From NCBI GenBank assembly GCA_015075165.1, contig JABTUY010000006.1, positions 62,001-126,000 on the forward strand: a DNA stretch of 64,000 bases, written 5' to 3'. The notes below the pieces were generated by a model. That model was not told the DNA's origin. It saw only the letters and a program-made list of their open reading frames with translations, and did not search any database. The translations under genes were made by a program, and so were the position numbers. This document shows, piece by piece, positions 31,390-39,799 of this stretch; position 1 is the first letter of the stretch, and each line of letters begins with the position of its first letter. This stretch comes from Ideonella sp. (lineage in GTDB: Bacteria > Pseudomonadota > Gammaproteobacteria > Burkholderiales > Burkholderiaceae_C).

Positions 31390-32682
31390 TCATGCTGCCG
31401 CCGCGGTCGCTCCCTCTTTCTTGAAGAGGTCGCGAAAGACGGGGTAGATCTGCGCCGCCTCGATGGCCTTGCGCATCGCGAAGTGCGGATGCCCTTCGGC
31501 GAGCTGGCAGTACTCCTCCCACAGGTTCTGCTCTTCCTCGGCCACCTGCACGTAGGCGAAGTAGCGCACCAGCGGCAGCAGCTTGTCGGCCAGCAGTTCG
31601 CGGCAGCGGCCGGAATCGTGGTGCCAGTTGTCGCCGTCGCTGGCCTGTGCGCCGTAGATGTTCCACTCAGCGGGCGAGTAGCGCTCGCGGATGATCTCTT
31701 CCATCAGCACCAGCGCGCTCGACACCACGGTGCCGCCGGTCTCGCGCGCGTGAAAGAAGTTCTCCTCGTCGACCTCCTGCGCCTGCGTGTGGTGGCGGAT
31801 GAAGACGAGGTCGATTTTCTCGTAGTGCCGCGTCAGGAACAGGTACAGCAGGATGAAGAAGCGCTTGGCCAGATCCTTGCGCGCCTCGTCCATCGAGCCC
31901 GACACGTCCATCAGGCAGAACATCACCGCCTTGGTGGTCGGCACCGGTACGCGGATGCGGTTGCGGAAGCGCAGGTCGATCGGGTCGAGGTAGGGAATGC
32001 GCATCAGCCGCGCGCGCAGCGCCTCGATCTGCTCCTCGAGCGCGAGGATCTCGCGCTCCTTCACCGCGTCGTTGCGGTCGCGGTGGCGCTTGAGCTCGAC
32101 CAGCCGGTCTTCCAGCTCGCGCAGCTCACGCCGCGAGCCCGAGCCGATCGCGATGCGACGGCCGATCGCGCCGCGCAACGAGCGCACCACGTGCAGGTTG
32201 TTCGGCGTGCCGTCGGTGGTGAAGCCGGCGCGCTGGCTCTTCCACTCGGGCGTTTCGGCCAGCTGCGTGCGCACCATGTGCGGCAGCGCCAGGTCTTCGA
32301 AGAAGACCTGCATGAACTCTTCCTTGCTCAGCGCGAAGGTGAAATCGTCCTCGCCCTCGCCGGAATCGCTGGCCTGGCCCTTGCCCGATCCACCGCCCCC
32401 ACCGCCCTTCGGGCGTTCGATGCGGTCGCCGCGCACGTAGTCCTTGTTGCCGGGGTGCACGATCTCCCGCGTGCCGCCCTGGCCATGGTGGAACACCGGC
32501 TCGGAGACGTCCTTCTTCGGGATGCGCACTTCTTCGCCGCGCTCGATGTCGCGGATGCCGCGGCCATCGACCGCGCGCTTGACCGCCTCGCGGATCTGGT
32601 CCTTGTAGCGGCGCATGAACCGCTCGCGATTGCCGATCGACTTGTTCTTGCCGGCCAGCCGACGGTCGATGATCTGCAGCAT
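31390..32682 (-). CDS. YeaH/YhbH family protein (DUF444)
   Basis: A 430-residue protein of the DUF444 family with a C-terminal von Willebrand-A-like domain. The metal-ion-dependent adhesion motif DVSGSMD (near residue 275) is clear, preceded by VPTTKAVMFCLM; KRFFILLYLFLTRHYEKIDL and YGAQASDGDNWHHDSGRCRE are family features. The N-terminal third is charged, with a Gly-rich linker near residue 95. GGAGG lies upstream of ATG 32682. It sits between prkA and spoVR; in E. coli yeaGH form a stress/nitrogen-starvation operon with the PrkA-like kinase. Exact function is unknown. Confidence 0.93.
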   Translation of the reverse strand: MLQIIDRRLAGKNKSIGNRERFMRRYKDQIREAVKRAVDGRGIRDIERGEEVRIPKKDVSEPVFHHGQGGTREIVHPGNKDYVRGDRIERPKGGGGGGSGKGQASDSGEGEDDFTFALSKEEFMQVFFEDLALPHMVRTQLAETPEWKSQRAGFTTDGTPNNLHVVRSLRGAIGRRIAIGSGSRRELRELEDRLVELKRHRDRNDAVKEREILALEEQIEALRARLMRIPYLDPIDLRFRNRIRVPVPTTKAVMFCLMDVSGSMDEARKDLAKRFFILLYLFLTRHYEKIDLVFIRHHTQAQEVDEENFFHARETGGTVVSSALVLMEEIIRERYSPAEWNIYGAQASDGDNWHHDSGRCRELLADKLLPLVRYFAYVQVAEEEQNLWEEYCQLAEGHPHFAMRKAIEAAQIYPVFRDLFKKEGATAAAA

Positions 32683-32718
32683 GGCGTGCCTCTACCTCCG
32701 GTGCGGCCGCCGCACACC

Positions 32719-32810
32719 CAAGCAGCCGCCGCGGATCCGGCTTCGCCGGGCCGCTGGCGGCGCCCCCCTGGCGGGGAGGCGGCCGCAGGACGCTTCGTGG
32801 AGGCGTGTCA
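32719..32810 (-). repeat. Dispersed 3'-end repeat, copy B (diverged)
   Basis: Shares GCCGCGGATCCGGCTTCGCC and the following GGGCCGCTGGCGGCGCC block with copies A and E. It starts at the prkA stop codon (minus strand) and lies inside the prkA-yeaH operon. The TTCG hairpin is degenerate here. Confidence 0.65.
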
Positions 32811-34733
32811 TCAGCTCGACTTGCGCACCCGCAGGTACCACTCGCACAGCAGCCGCACCTGCTTGCCGGTGTAGCCCTTGTCGATCATGCGGTTGACGAA
32901 ATCCTCGTGCTTCTTGGCCTCGTCGGCGCTGGCCTTGGCGTTGAAGCTGATCACCGGCAGCAGCTCTTCGGTGTTGGAGAACATCTTCTTCTCGATCACC
33001 GCGCGCAGCTTCTCGTAGCTTGTCCAGACCGGGTTCTTGCCCTGATTGTTGGCGCGCGCGCGCAGCACGAAATTGACGATCTCGTTGCGGAAGTCCTTCG
33101 GGTTGGCGATGCCGGCGGGCTTCTCGATCTTCTCGAGCTCCGAGTTCAGCGCCGAGCGGTCGAACACCTCGCCGGTGTCGGTGTCGCGGTACTCCTGGTC
33201 CTGGATCCAGTAGTCGGCATAGGTGACATAGCGGTCGAAGATGTTCTGGCCGTACTCGCTGTAGCTCTCCAGGTACGCGGTCTGGATCTCCTTGCCGATG
33301 AACTCGGCATAGCGCGGCGCCAGCTGCTCCTTGATGAAGCCGACGTACTTCTGCTCCATCTCCTGCGGGAACTGCTCGCGCTCGATCTGTTGCTCGAGCA
33401 CGTACATCAGGTGCACCGGGTTGGCGGCGACCTCCTGACTGTCGAAGTTGAACACCTTGGAGATGATCTTGTAGGCGAAGCGCGTCGAGATGCCGCTCAT
33501 GCCCTCGTCGACGCCGGCGTAGTCGCGATACTCCTGGTAGCTCTTGGCACGCGGGTCGGTATCCTTCAGGTTCTCGCCGTCGTAGACCTGCATCTTCGAG
33601 AACAGCGACGAGTTCTCCGGCTCCTTCAGCCGCGTCAGGATCGCGAACTGGCTCATCATCTTCAGCGTGCCGGGGGCGCACTTGGCGTCGGCCAGCGACG
33701 AATTGCGCACCAGCTTCTCGTAGATCTTGATCTCTTCGGACACGCGCAGGCAGTACGGCACCTTGACGATGTAGACGCGGTCGAGGAAGGCCTCGTTGTT
33801 CTTGTTGTTGCGGAAGGTCTTCCACTCGCTCTCGTTGCTGTGTGCGAGGATGATGCCGTCGAACGGAATCGCGCCGAAGCCTTCGGTGCCCTTGAAGTTG
33901 CCCTCCTGCGTGGCCGTCAGCAGCGGGTGCAGCACCTTGATCGGCGCCTTGAACATCTCGACGAACTCGAGCAGGCCCTGGTTGGCCAGGCACAGGCCGC
34001 CGGCGTAGCTGTAGGCGTCGGGGTCGTCCTGCGCGTAGGTTTCGAGCTTGCGGATGTCGACCTTACCCACCAGCGAGGAGATGTCCTGGTTGTTCTCGTC
34101 GCCCGGCTCGGTCTTGCAGACGGCGATCTGCTTGAGCACCGACGGATAGCGCTTGACGACGCGGAACTGGCGGATGTCGCCGCCGAACTCCTCGAGCCGC
34201 TTGACCGCCCACGGCGACATGATGCGGTTGAGGTAGCGGCTGGGGATGCCGTATTCCTTCTCGAGGATCGGGCCGTCCTCGGCGCCGTCGAACAGGCCGA
34301 GCGGCGATTCGTTCACCGGCGAGCCCTTGATCGCGTAGAACGGCACATGCTCCATCAACTGCTTGAGCCGCTCGGCGATCGAGCTCTTGCCGCCGCCGAC
34401 CGGGCCGAGCAGGTACAGCACCTGCTTCTTCTCTTCGAGGCCCTGCGCAGCGTGTCGGAAGTACGACACCACCTGCTCGATGGAGTCTTCCATGCCGAAG
34501 AACTCGGCGAACGCCGGGTAGATCTTGATGACCTTGTTGGCGAAGATGCGCGACAGCCGCGGATCGTTGCGCGTGTCGACCATCTGTGGCTCGCCGATCG
34601 CCTTGAGCATGCGCTCGGCAGCGGTGGCGTAGGCCAGCGGATTGCGCTTGCACTCGGCCAGGTACTCTTCGAGCGAAAGCTCTTCTTCTTTCGTGCGCTC
34701 GAACCGTGCGGCAAAGTTGCTGATCACGTCCAT
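32811..34733 (-). CDS. prkA: PrkA family serine protein kinase
   Basis: A 640-residue AAA-type serine kinase of the PrkA/YeaG family. The Walker A motif is YLLGPVGGGKSSIAERLKQL near residue 110; later parts contain FDGIILAHSNESEWKTFRNN (AAA Walker B/sensor region) and the C-terminal kinase-like domain. A near-perfect AAGGAGGT lies 5-7 bases before ATG 34733, fixing the start. First gene of prkA-yeaH-spoVR, a trio conserved across proteobacteria and associated with stationary phase or nutrient stress. The substrate is unknown. Confidence 0.95.
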   Translation of the reverse strand: MDVISNFAARFERTKEEELSLEEYLAECKRNPLAYATAAERMLKAIGEPQMVDTRNDPRLSRIFANKVIKIYPAFAEFFGMEDSIEQVVSYFRHAAQGLEEKKQVLYLLGPVGGGKSSIAERLKQLMEHVPFYAIKGSPVNESPLGLFDGAEDGPILEKEYGIPSRYLNRIMSPWAVKRLEEFGGDIRQFRVVKRYPSVLKQIAVCKTEPGDENNQDISSLVGKVDIRKLETYAQDDPDAYSYAGGLCLANQGLLEFVEMFKAPIKVLHPLLTATQEGNFKGTEGFGAIPFDGIILAHSNESEWKTFRNNKNNEAFLDRVYIVKVPYCLRVSEEIKIYEKLVRNSSLADAKCAPGTLKMMSQFAILTRLKEPENSSLFSKMQVYDGENLKDTDPRAKSYQEYRDYAGVDEGMSGISTRFAYKIISKVFNFDSQEVAANPVHLMYVLEQQIEREQFPQEMEQKYVGFIKEQLAPRYAEFIGKEIQTAYLESYSEYGQNIFDRYVTYADYWIQDQEYRDTDTGEVFDRSALNSELEKIEKPAGIANPKDFRNEIVNFVLRARANNQGKNPVWTSYEKLRAVIEKKMFSNTEELLPVISFNAKASADEAKKHEDFVNRMIDKGYTGKQVRLLCEWYLRVRKSS

Positions 34734-35172
34734 GCGGACCTCCTTGATCGGACGGATGCTTGCGGCACGCACCGTGCGCCGCCTGCATCTGGGAAGTTCT
34801 GATGAAGTCCCGGCTGTACGGGCCCAGGCGCCATCAGAGCTTTCCGGTCTGCGTGACCCGGCTGGCTAGCGGGTCAACCCGAGGGTCTGCGATTCAGCAT
34901 GCACCATCCTGCGTGACTCTGCGCGGCGAGTAAAGCCCGCTTTCGGTGGTTGTTCGCTCCGCGCACCACGGCTTGCGACGAAGTGCGTACCTGCATGGTA
35001 GCGCTACAACGGCCGAACGCACGCGCCGGCTGACCTTGCCGGGCTCAGGTCTACTGTGCGCCGCAGCCAGCGCGCGGGCGATTCGCGATCTGCGAGTCCT
35101 GCCGGCCGTGCCGCAACCGCGTGACGAAGCGGACGCGGGCCTGTTGCGTGGCGCGCCACGCGGCGCGCTGTG
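34734..35172. other. Intergenic region prkA-parB
   Basis: 439 bases without a convincing gene. It should hold the prkA promoter and the parB 3' end. A GCGCGCC/GGCGCGC hairpin (35151-35168) just after the parB stop could end that transcript, though no T-run follows. TCTGATG (34798-34804) and CATCAGA (34832-34838) are inverted repeats upstream of prkA enclosing CCCG/CGGG. I see no sigma-54-type promoter, tRNA or ORF with coding character here. Confidence 0.5.
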
Positions 35173-36072
35173 TCAGCGGTCGGTCAAGCCCAGACGATCG
35201 AGCACGCCATTGAGCTCATCGAGCGAACGGAATGCGATGGCGATCTCGCCACGATTGCCCGCCGCGCCGCGGCGCTTCAGGCGAATCTGCACCGGTGCAG
35301 TGAGGCGATCGGCCAATTGCTCTTCGAGCCGCGCGATGTCGCGCGACTTCTCGGGTGCCGGCGCCGCGCGTTTGCCGTTCGCAGCTCGTGTTGAATCGCT
35401 GCGCCGCGCCACCAGGCGCTCGGTGTCGCGCACCGACAGGCCCTTGGCCACGACTTCGTTCGCGCACGCGACTTGCTCGGCCGCCGACAACGCGAGCAGC
35501 GCGCGCGCATGCCCCATCTCGATGTCGCCGGCCATCAGCAGCTTCTGCACCGGATCGGTCAGGTTCAGCAACCGCATCAGGTTGCTCGCCGCGCTGCGCG
35601 AACGGCCAACGGCTTGCGCGGCCTGGTCGTGCGTGAACTTGAACTCGTCGATCAGGCGCTGCAGGCCCTGCGCCTCCTCGAGCGGATTCAAATCCTCGCG
35701 CTGCATGTTCTCGACCAGCGCCATCACCGCAGCCGATTCGTCCGGTACGTCGCGCACGAGCACGGGCACCTCATCGAGCCCGGCCATGCCGGCGGCGCGT
35801 GCGCGGCGCTCGCCGGCGATAATCTCGTAGCCGCTGGCGCCAGTCGGACGCACCAGGATCGGCTGCATCAGCCCTTGGTCCTTGATGCTCTGAGCCAGCT
35901 CCGACAACGAACCCTCGTCCATGCGCGTACGCGGCTGATAGCGGCCCGACCTGAGCTGGTCGAGCCGCAACTGCGTCGGAGCTTGCGGGTTCGGCACTTC
36001 CCGTTCGTCGACCTTGGGGCCGAGCAACGCCTCGAGGCCCATGCCCAGGCCCTTGGGTTTCTTGATCGCCAT
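35173..36072 (-). CDS. parB: Chromosome-partitioning protein ParB
   Basis: CTP-dependent DNA-clamp protein that loads at parS and spreads. The product has 299 residues. The N-terminal ParA-interacting start [18 protein letters not shown] is present; the CTP/arginine box reads [18 protein letters not shown] near residue 95, followed by [20 protein letters not shown] and the helix-turn-helix [20 protein letters not shown]. The C-terminal dimer domain is normal. Two parS sites are seen at 38820 and 40148. It is separated from parA by argC and a GNAT gene. Confidence 0.96.
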   Translation of the reverse strand: MAIKKPKGLGMGLEALLGPKVDEREVPNPQAPTQLRLDQLRSGRYQPRTRMDEGSLSELAQSIKDQGLMQPILVRPTGASGYEIIAGERRARAAGMAGLDEVPVLVRDVPDESAAVMALVENMQREDLNPLEEAQGLQRLIDEFKFTHDQAAQAVGRSRSAASNLMRLLNLTDPVQKLLMAGDIEMGHARALLALSAAEQVACANEVVAKGLSVRDTERLVARRSDSTRAANGKRAAPAPEKSRDIARLEEQLADRLTAPVQIRLKRRGAAGNRGEIAIAFRSLDELNGVLDRLGLTDR

Positions 36073-36174
36073 GCCGCCGATTGTCCGACACGACACGGCC
36101 TCGTCAGCGGTCGGCCGGTGTTTGGCGATATCCTTGCGGCGACGCGCCAGACGTGCTGCGCCGAGGGTTCGCGA

Positions 36175-37122
36175 ATGTTCAAGGTCTTCGTCGATGGCCA
36201 GGAGGGCACCACCGGGCTTCAGATCAACGATCTGCTGGCGCAGCGCAGCGACATCGAGGTGTTGCGCATCGACTCGGCGTTGCGCAAGGACGCAACCGAG
36301 CGCGCGCGCCTGCTGAATGCGGCCGACGTCGCGTTTCTGTGCCTGCCCGACGCTGCGGCGCGCGAAGCGGCAGCACTGGTCACCAACAGCCGCACCTGCG
36401 TGATCGACGCCAGTACGGCGCACCGGATCGACCCTGCGTGGGCCTTCGGCTTGCCGGAGTTGGCGCCGGGGCAGCGCGAACGGCTGTGCGCGAGCAAAAG
36501 GATCAGCAACCCGGGTTGCCATTCGACGGCGTTCATCCTGCTCGTTCGGCCGCTTGTCGATGCCGGCTTGCTCGCTGCCGCTACCTCGCTCACCGCCACC
36601 TCGATCACCGGTTATTCCGGCGGCGGCCGCAAGATGATCGAGCAGTACGAAGCGAAGCCGCAACCGACCAAGCTCGGATCGCCCCGGCCCTATGGCCTGT
36701 CGCTGTCGCACAAGCACGTACCCGAAATGCGAGTGCACGCCGGTCTGGCGATGAAGCCCATCTTCATGCCTGTCGTATCCAATTTCTACAAAGGTCTCAC
36801 TGTAAGTGTGCCCTTGCACCTTTCGAAGTTGCCCGGGAACCCGTCGGCCGCCCATCTTCATGAGGCGCTCGCGGCCCGGTACACCGACGAGCGGTTCATA
36901 CGGGTCATGCCGTTGTCCGATCCGGCTACGCTGGACGACGGCTACTTCGATGTGCAGGCGTGCAACGGCACCAATCGATGCGAGCTGTTCGTGTTCGCCG
37001 CCGGTGACCAAGCCGTGCTGATGGCCCGGCTCGACAATCTCGGCAAGGGCGCCAGCGGAGCAGCCGTGCAGAACATGAACATCCACCTCGGCCTGGACGA
37101 GCAGAACGGTTTGGTGGCCTGA
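36175..37122 (+). CDS. argC: N-acetyl-gamma-glutamyl-phosphate reductase, type 2
   Basis: NADPH-dependent third step of arginine synthesis. The product has 315 residues, the shorter type-2 form. [20 protein letters not shown] is the type-2 N-terminus; the catalytic cysteine is in [18 protein letters not shown], with [17 protein letters not shown] and [13 protein letters not shown] after it. ATG 36175 fits the family start. It lies on the opposite strand between parB and the GNAT gene, interrupting an otherwise single-strand par/gid cluster. Confidence 0.94.
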   Translation: MFKVFVDGQEGTTGLQINDLLAQRSDIEVLRIDSALRKDATERARLLNAADVAFLCLPDAAAREAAALVTNSRTCVIDASTAHRIDPAWAFGLPELAPGQRERLCASKRISNPGCHSTAFILLVRPLVDAGLLAAATSLTATSITGYSGGGRKMIEQYEAKPQPTKLGSPRPYGLSLSHKHVPEMRVHAGLAMKPIFMPVVSNFYKGLTVSVPLHLSKLPGNPSAAHLHEALAARYTDERFIRVMPLSDPATLDDGYFDVQACNGTNRCELFVFAAGDQAVLMARLDNLGKGASGAAVQNMNIHLGLDEQNGLVA

Positions 37123-37158
37123 CCGCGAACGCCTGGGGCGCCTGGATGCGCGGTCGGG

Positions 37159-37944
37159 TCAGGCGGCGGCCGGATCGGCACTGCGATAGTGGTACGCGTA
37201 GGCGTCGTGGAATCCGAGCCGGTGGTAGACCGCCCGCGCCGGCGCGTTGTCGGCGTCGACCTGTAGATAGGCAACCCGTACGCCCTTCTCGTCGCGCGCG
37301 CGCGCCAGCAGCCACGCGCACAGCCAGCGGGCCAGACCGGCGCCGCGCGCGGCTGGCGCGGTGAACACGTCGTAGATGCCGACCATGTCGGCCTCCACGG
37401 CGATCTGCCCACATGCCAGCGCGGCGCTGTCGTCGAGGCGCCGCAGCACCCAACCCTCGAATGCGACGGGCGACAGCTCGAGCCGCTGGGCATGCGCCTG
37501 TTGGTGCGACAGCGGCGAGCCGCGCAACTGACCCACCACCTGCGCGAATGCCGCGTGGCCTGCGCGCTGCAGCGACAAGCTTCTGTCGAGTGGCTCGGGC
37601 ATCAGGTTGCCGAGCTCGGGCAAGGCCATCACCCGGGTGTCGTCGAATCGTTGCAGACCATTGGCCTCGAGCCAGCCGTCGAGTTCGCCAGGCCGGCTCA
37701 TCGGTGTGATGCGGAAGATCAGCGGCAGGCCCGCCTCGTCGAACACCTGCTGGCACAGGCCCAGCTTCTCGGCCAACGGCAGATGGCCAACTGCCACCGC
37801 GTTGATGCAGCGCGCACGCTTGGCCTTCCCGGCCGAGAACCGAACCATCCAACCGTCGATCCAGCGTTGCTGGGGCGGCGCGCTGGCGTTCAGGCCGGCA
37901 TCTTCGATTCGCGAAAGCAGCGACTCGGACAGAACCCGGCTCAT
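37159..37944 (-). CDS. GNAT family N-acetyltransferase
   Basis: A 261-residue acetyltransferase. The C-terminal half carries the acetyl-CoA fold: IYDVFTAPAARGAGLARWLC contains the R/Q-x-x-G-x-G/A loop, and VDADNAPARAVYHRLGFHDA is the typical end. The N-terminal half is a degenerate first GNAT-like domain. Its start at 37944 overlaps the parA stop by four bases (ATGA), so it is translated with the partition operon. The substrate is unknown. Confidence 0.85.
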   Translation of the reverse strand: MSRVLSESLLSRIEDAGLNASAPPQQRWIDGWMVRFSAGKAKRARCINAVAVGHLPLAEKLGLCQQVFDEAGLPLIFRITPMSRPGELDGWLEANGLQRFDDTRVMALPELGNLMPEPLDRSLSLQRAGHAAFAQVVGQLRGSPLSHQQAHAQRLELSPVAFEGWVLRRLDDSAALACGQIAVEADMVGIYDVFTAPAARGAGLARWLCAWLLARARDEKGVRVAYLQVDADNAPARAVYHRLGFHDAYAYHYRSADPAAA

Positions 37945-38759
37945 GCCATCTGCTTGACGCGCTCGACCATCTCACGCGCGAACTCCAGGTACGCCTGGGC
38001 GCCGCGCGACGCCGGATCGAAAACCACGCCCGGACGCCCGTAGCTCGGGGCCTCGGCCAGGCGGACGTTGCGCGGGATCACGGCGTCGAACACCTTGCTC
38101 CCGAAGTGCGCCTTCAACTGCTCACTGACCTGCTGCTGCAGCGTGATGCGCGGATCGAACATCACGCGCAGCAGCCCGATGATTTGCAGGTCGCGATTGA
38201 GATTGGCATGAACTTGCTTGATCGTATTAACCAAGTCAGTGAGCCCTTCCAACGCGAAGTATTCGCACTGCATAGGCACGATCACGCCATGGGCGCTGCA
38301 AAGCCCGTTGAGCGTCAGAAGGCTCAGGCTGGGCGGGCAGTCGATGATCACGAAGTCGTAATCGGCGGTCACCACGCGCAGCGCGCCGCGCAGCCTTTGA
38401 TCACGCCGGTCGAGAGTGACGAGTTCCACCTCGGCGCCGGCTAGTTCGCGATTGGCGCCGAGAACATCGTAGCCACCCACGTCAGAGCGCTGGCGACTCT
38501 CGGCCACCGTGGCCGCCTCGAGCAGCACGTCGTAGACCGACAAGTTGAGAGCCCGCTTGTCGATCCCGGAGCCCATCGTGGCATTGCCCTGCGGATCGAG
38601 ATCGACGAGCAGCACGCGTTGGCCGACCTTGGCCAAGCCGGCGGCCAAATTCACCGTGGTCGTTGTCTTGCCGACGCCACCCTTCTGGTTGGCCACGCAG
38701 AACACGCGCGCCTGAGCAGGTTCAGGTGTCGTGACAGTGGGCGGTTCGGCCTCGCTCAT
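37941..38759 (-). CDS. parA: Chromosome-partitioning ATPase ParA (Soj)
   Basis: Deviant Walker ATPase that moves ParB-parS complexes along the nucleoid. The product has 272 residues. The deviant Walker A VANQKGGVGKTTTTVNLAAG begins near residue 22; LVDLDPQGNATMGSGID (switch I) and FVIIDCPPSLSLLTLNGL (Walker B) follow. The ATG at 38759 overlaps the rsmG TGA by one base (TGATG). Order mnmG-rsmG-parA is the normal near-origin arrangement. Confidence 0.96.
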   Translation of the reverse strand: MSEAEPPTVTTPEPAQARVFCVANQKGGVGKTTTTVNLAAGLAKVGQRVLLVDLDPQGNATMGSGIDKRALNLSVYDVLLEAATVAESRQRSDVGGYDVLGANRELAGAEVELVTLDRRDQRLRGALRVVTADYDFVIIDCPPSLSLLTLNGLCSAHGVIVPMQCEYFALEGLTDLVNTIKQVHANLNRDLQIIGLLRVMFDPRITLQQQVSEQLKAHFGSKVFDAVIPRNVRLAEAPSYGRPGVVFDPASRGAQAYLEFAREMVERVKQMA

Positions 38760-39442
38760 CAGCTGCACTCGCGCATCCAGACCAAGCATCGGTCCGCGTC
38801 AACGCCAGGAACCCGAACTGGTTCCACGTGGAACACTTCGATCGAATCCGGCAACGCTGCGATTTCAGCATCGGGGCGATGACCCTTCATGGCCACCCAG
38901 ACGCCGCCGGGTCGGAGCACGCGGCGCGAAACAGCGACCAACTGGGCGAGCGACCCGAACGCCCGTGACGTGATCAGATCGAAGCCGCGCCCAGCGGAGC
39001 GCTCGATCTGCTCCACGCGCGCGTGCCGGACGTGCATGTTCGCAATTCTCAGTTCGCCCGCCACCTGGCGGACGAACGCCACCTTTTTCGCCACCGCATC
39101 GACCGCCAGCACCTCCCAGTCGGGCCGCGCAATGGCCAGCACGACGGCTGGCAGGCCAGCGCCGGACCCGACATCGAGGATGTGCGCAGCAGTATCAAGG
39201 CACCGGCCCAACGGTGCCACGATGGCAAGCGAATCCAGCAGGTTCTTCTCCAGCGATGCCTCGGGGTTGCGCAGCCCGCTCAGATTGTGGACGCTGTTCC
39301 ACGCTTCGAGCGTTGCCTGGTAGCGCAGCAGTCGATCGGTCTGCGCCTCGGTCAGGTGCACGCCAAGTGCCCGGGCACCGAGCGCCAGGCGCTCGGTGCG
39401 ACCGACCACGTCCTCGCTCGGGTCCGCCCAGGGTGCGGCCAT
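38759..39442 (-). CDS. rsmG: 16S rRNA (guanine(527)-N7)-methyltransferase
   Basis: Methylates G527 of 16S rRNA with SAM. The product has 227 residues. NLSGLRNPEASLEKNLLDSL and the SAM site ILDVGSGAGLPAVVLAIARP are clear; FDLITSRAFGSLAQLV is the catalytic/SAM region. ATG 39442 was chosen because upstream in-frame sequence is the dispersed repeat and not family-like. A parS site lies within its 3' part. Two repeat copies fill the 357-base gap to mnmG. Confidence 0.95.
   Translation of the reverse strand: MAAPWADPSEDVVGRTERLALGARALGVHLTEAQTDRLLRYQATLEAWNSVHNLSGLRNPEASLEKNLLDSLAIVAPLGRCLDTAAHILDVGSGAGLPAVVLAIARPDWEVLAVDAVAKKVAFVRQVAGELRIANMHVRHARVEQIERSAGRGFDLITSRAFGSLAQLVAVSRRVLRPGGVWVAMKGHRPDAEIAALPDSIEVFHVEPVRVPGVDADRCLVWMRECS
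38820..38835. promoter_or_regulatory. parS site 1 (inside rsmG)
   Basis: GGTTCCACGTGGAACA: the 14-base core GTTCCACGTGGAAC is a perfect palindrome matching the ParB-binding consensus TGTTNCACGTGNAACA except for the first base. It lies in rsmG coding sequence 0.1 kb before parA. Confidence 0.85.
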
Positions 39443-39443
39443 C

Positions 39444-39799
39444 TCAGTTGCTCCACCGCGCTTCGCGCGACCCGCGACGCATGAACCGGTGCAGCCGAGA
39501 GCCGCCGCGGCTCTGGCTTTGCCGGGCCGGTGGCGGCGCCCCCTCCGAGGGGGAAGCGGCGAAGGCACAACGGGGGTGGTTCATGTCAGTTGCTCCACCG
39601 CGCTTGGCGCGACCCGCGACGCATGAACCGACGTAGCCGCGAGCGGCCGCGGAGCGAAGGCCGCGGCTCCAAGCCGACCGGCGTCGGCTTGGACGGCCTG
39701 AGCGCCTGCCGACTCCGGCGGCAGGCCCGGCTTTGCTGGTCCGCTGGCCACGCCCTCTTGGAGGGGGAGGCGCTGTAGGCGCTTCGGGGGTGGTTCATC
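39444..39799 (-). repeat. Two tandem copies (C, D) of the dispersed repeat between mnmG and rsmG
   Basis: The gap contains no gene. A 45-base segment beginning TCAGTTGCTCCACCGCGCTT occurs at 39444 and again at 39586 with one mismatch, each followed by the dispersed repeat (GCCGCGG, GGGGGTGGTTCAT ends). Copy C is 39489-39585 and copy D about 39632-39799; D is enlarged by a further GCCGACCGGCGTCGGC hairpin. Read on the minus strand, copy D begins directly after the mnmG stop. Confidence 0.75.

Noticed and set aside
34850-34910. Possible tRNA-like stretch (GCGGGTCAACCCG)
   Set aside because: No acceptor stem, anticodon arm or GTTCRANNC T-loop can be formed.
34734-35172. Sigma-54 promoter upstream of prkA
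   Set aside because: The closest match, GCAA-N4-GTGA at about 35113, has wrong spacing and is 380 bases from the gene.
39396-39778. Short plus-strand frames upstream of rsmG (APPR/ARPATHEP-type peptides)
   Set aside because: They are translations of the dispersed repeat, not conserved genes.
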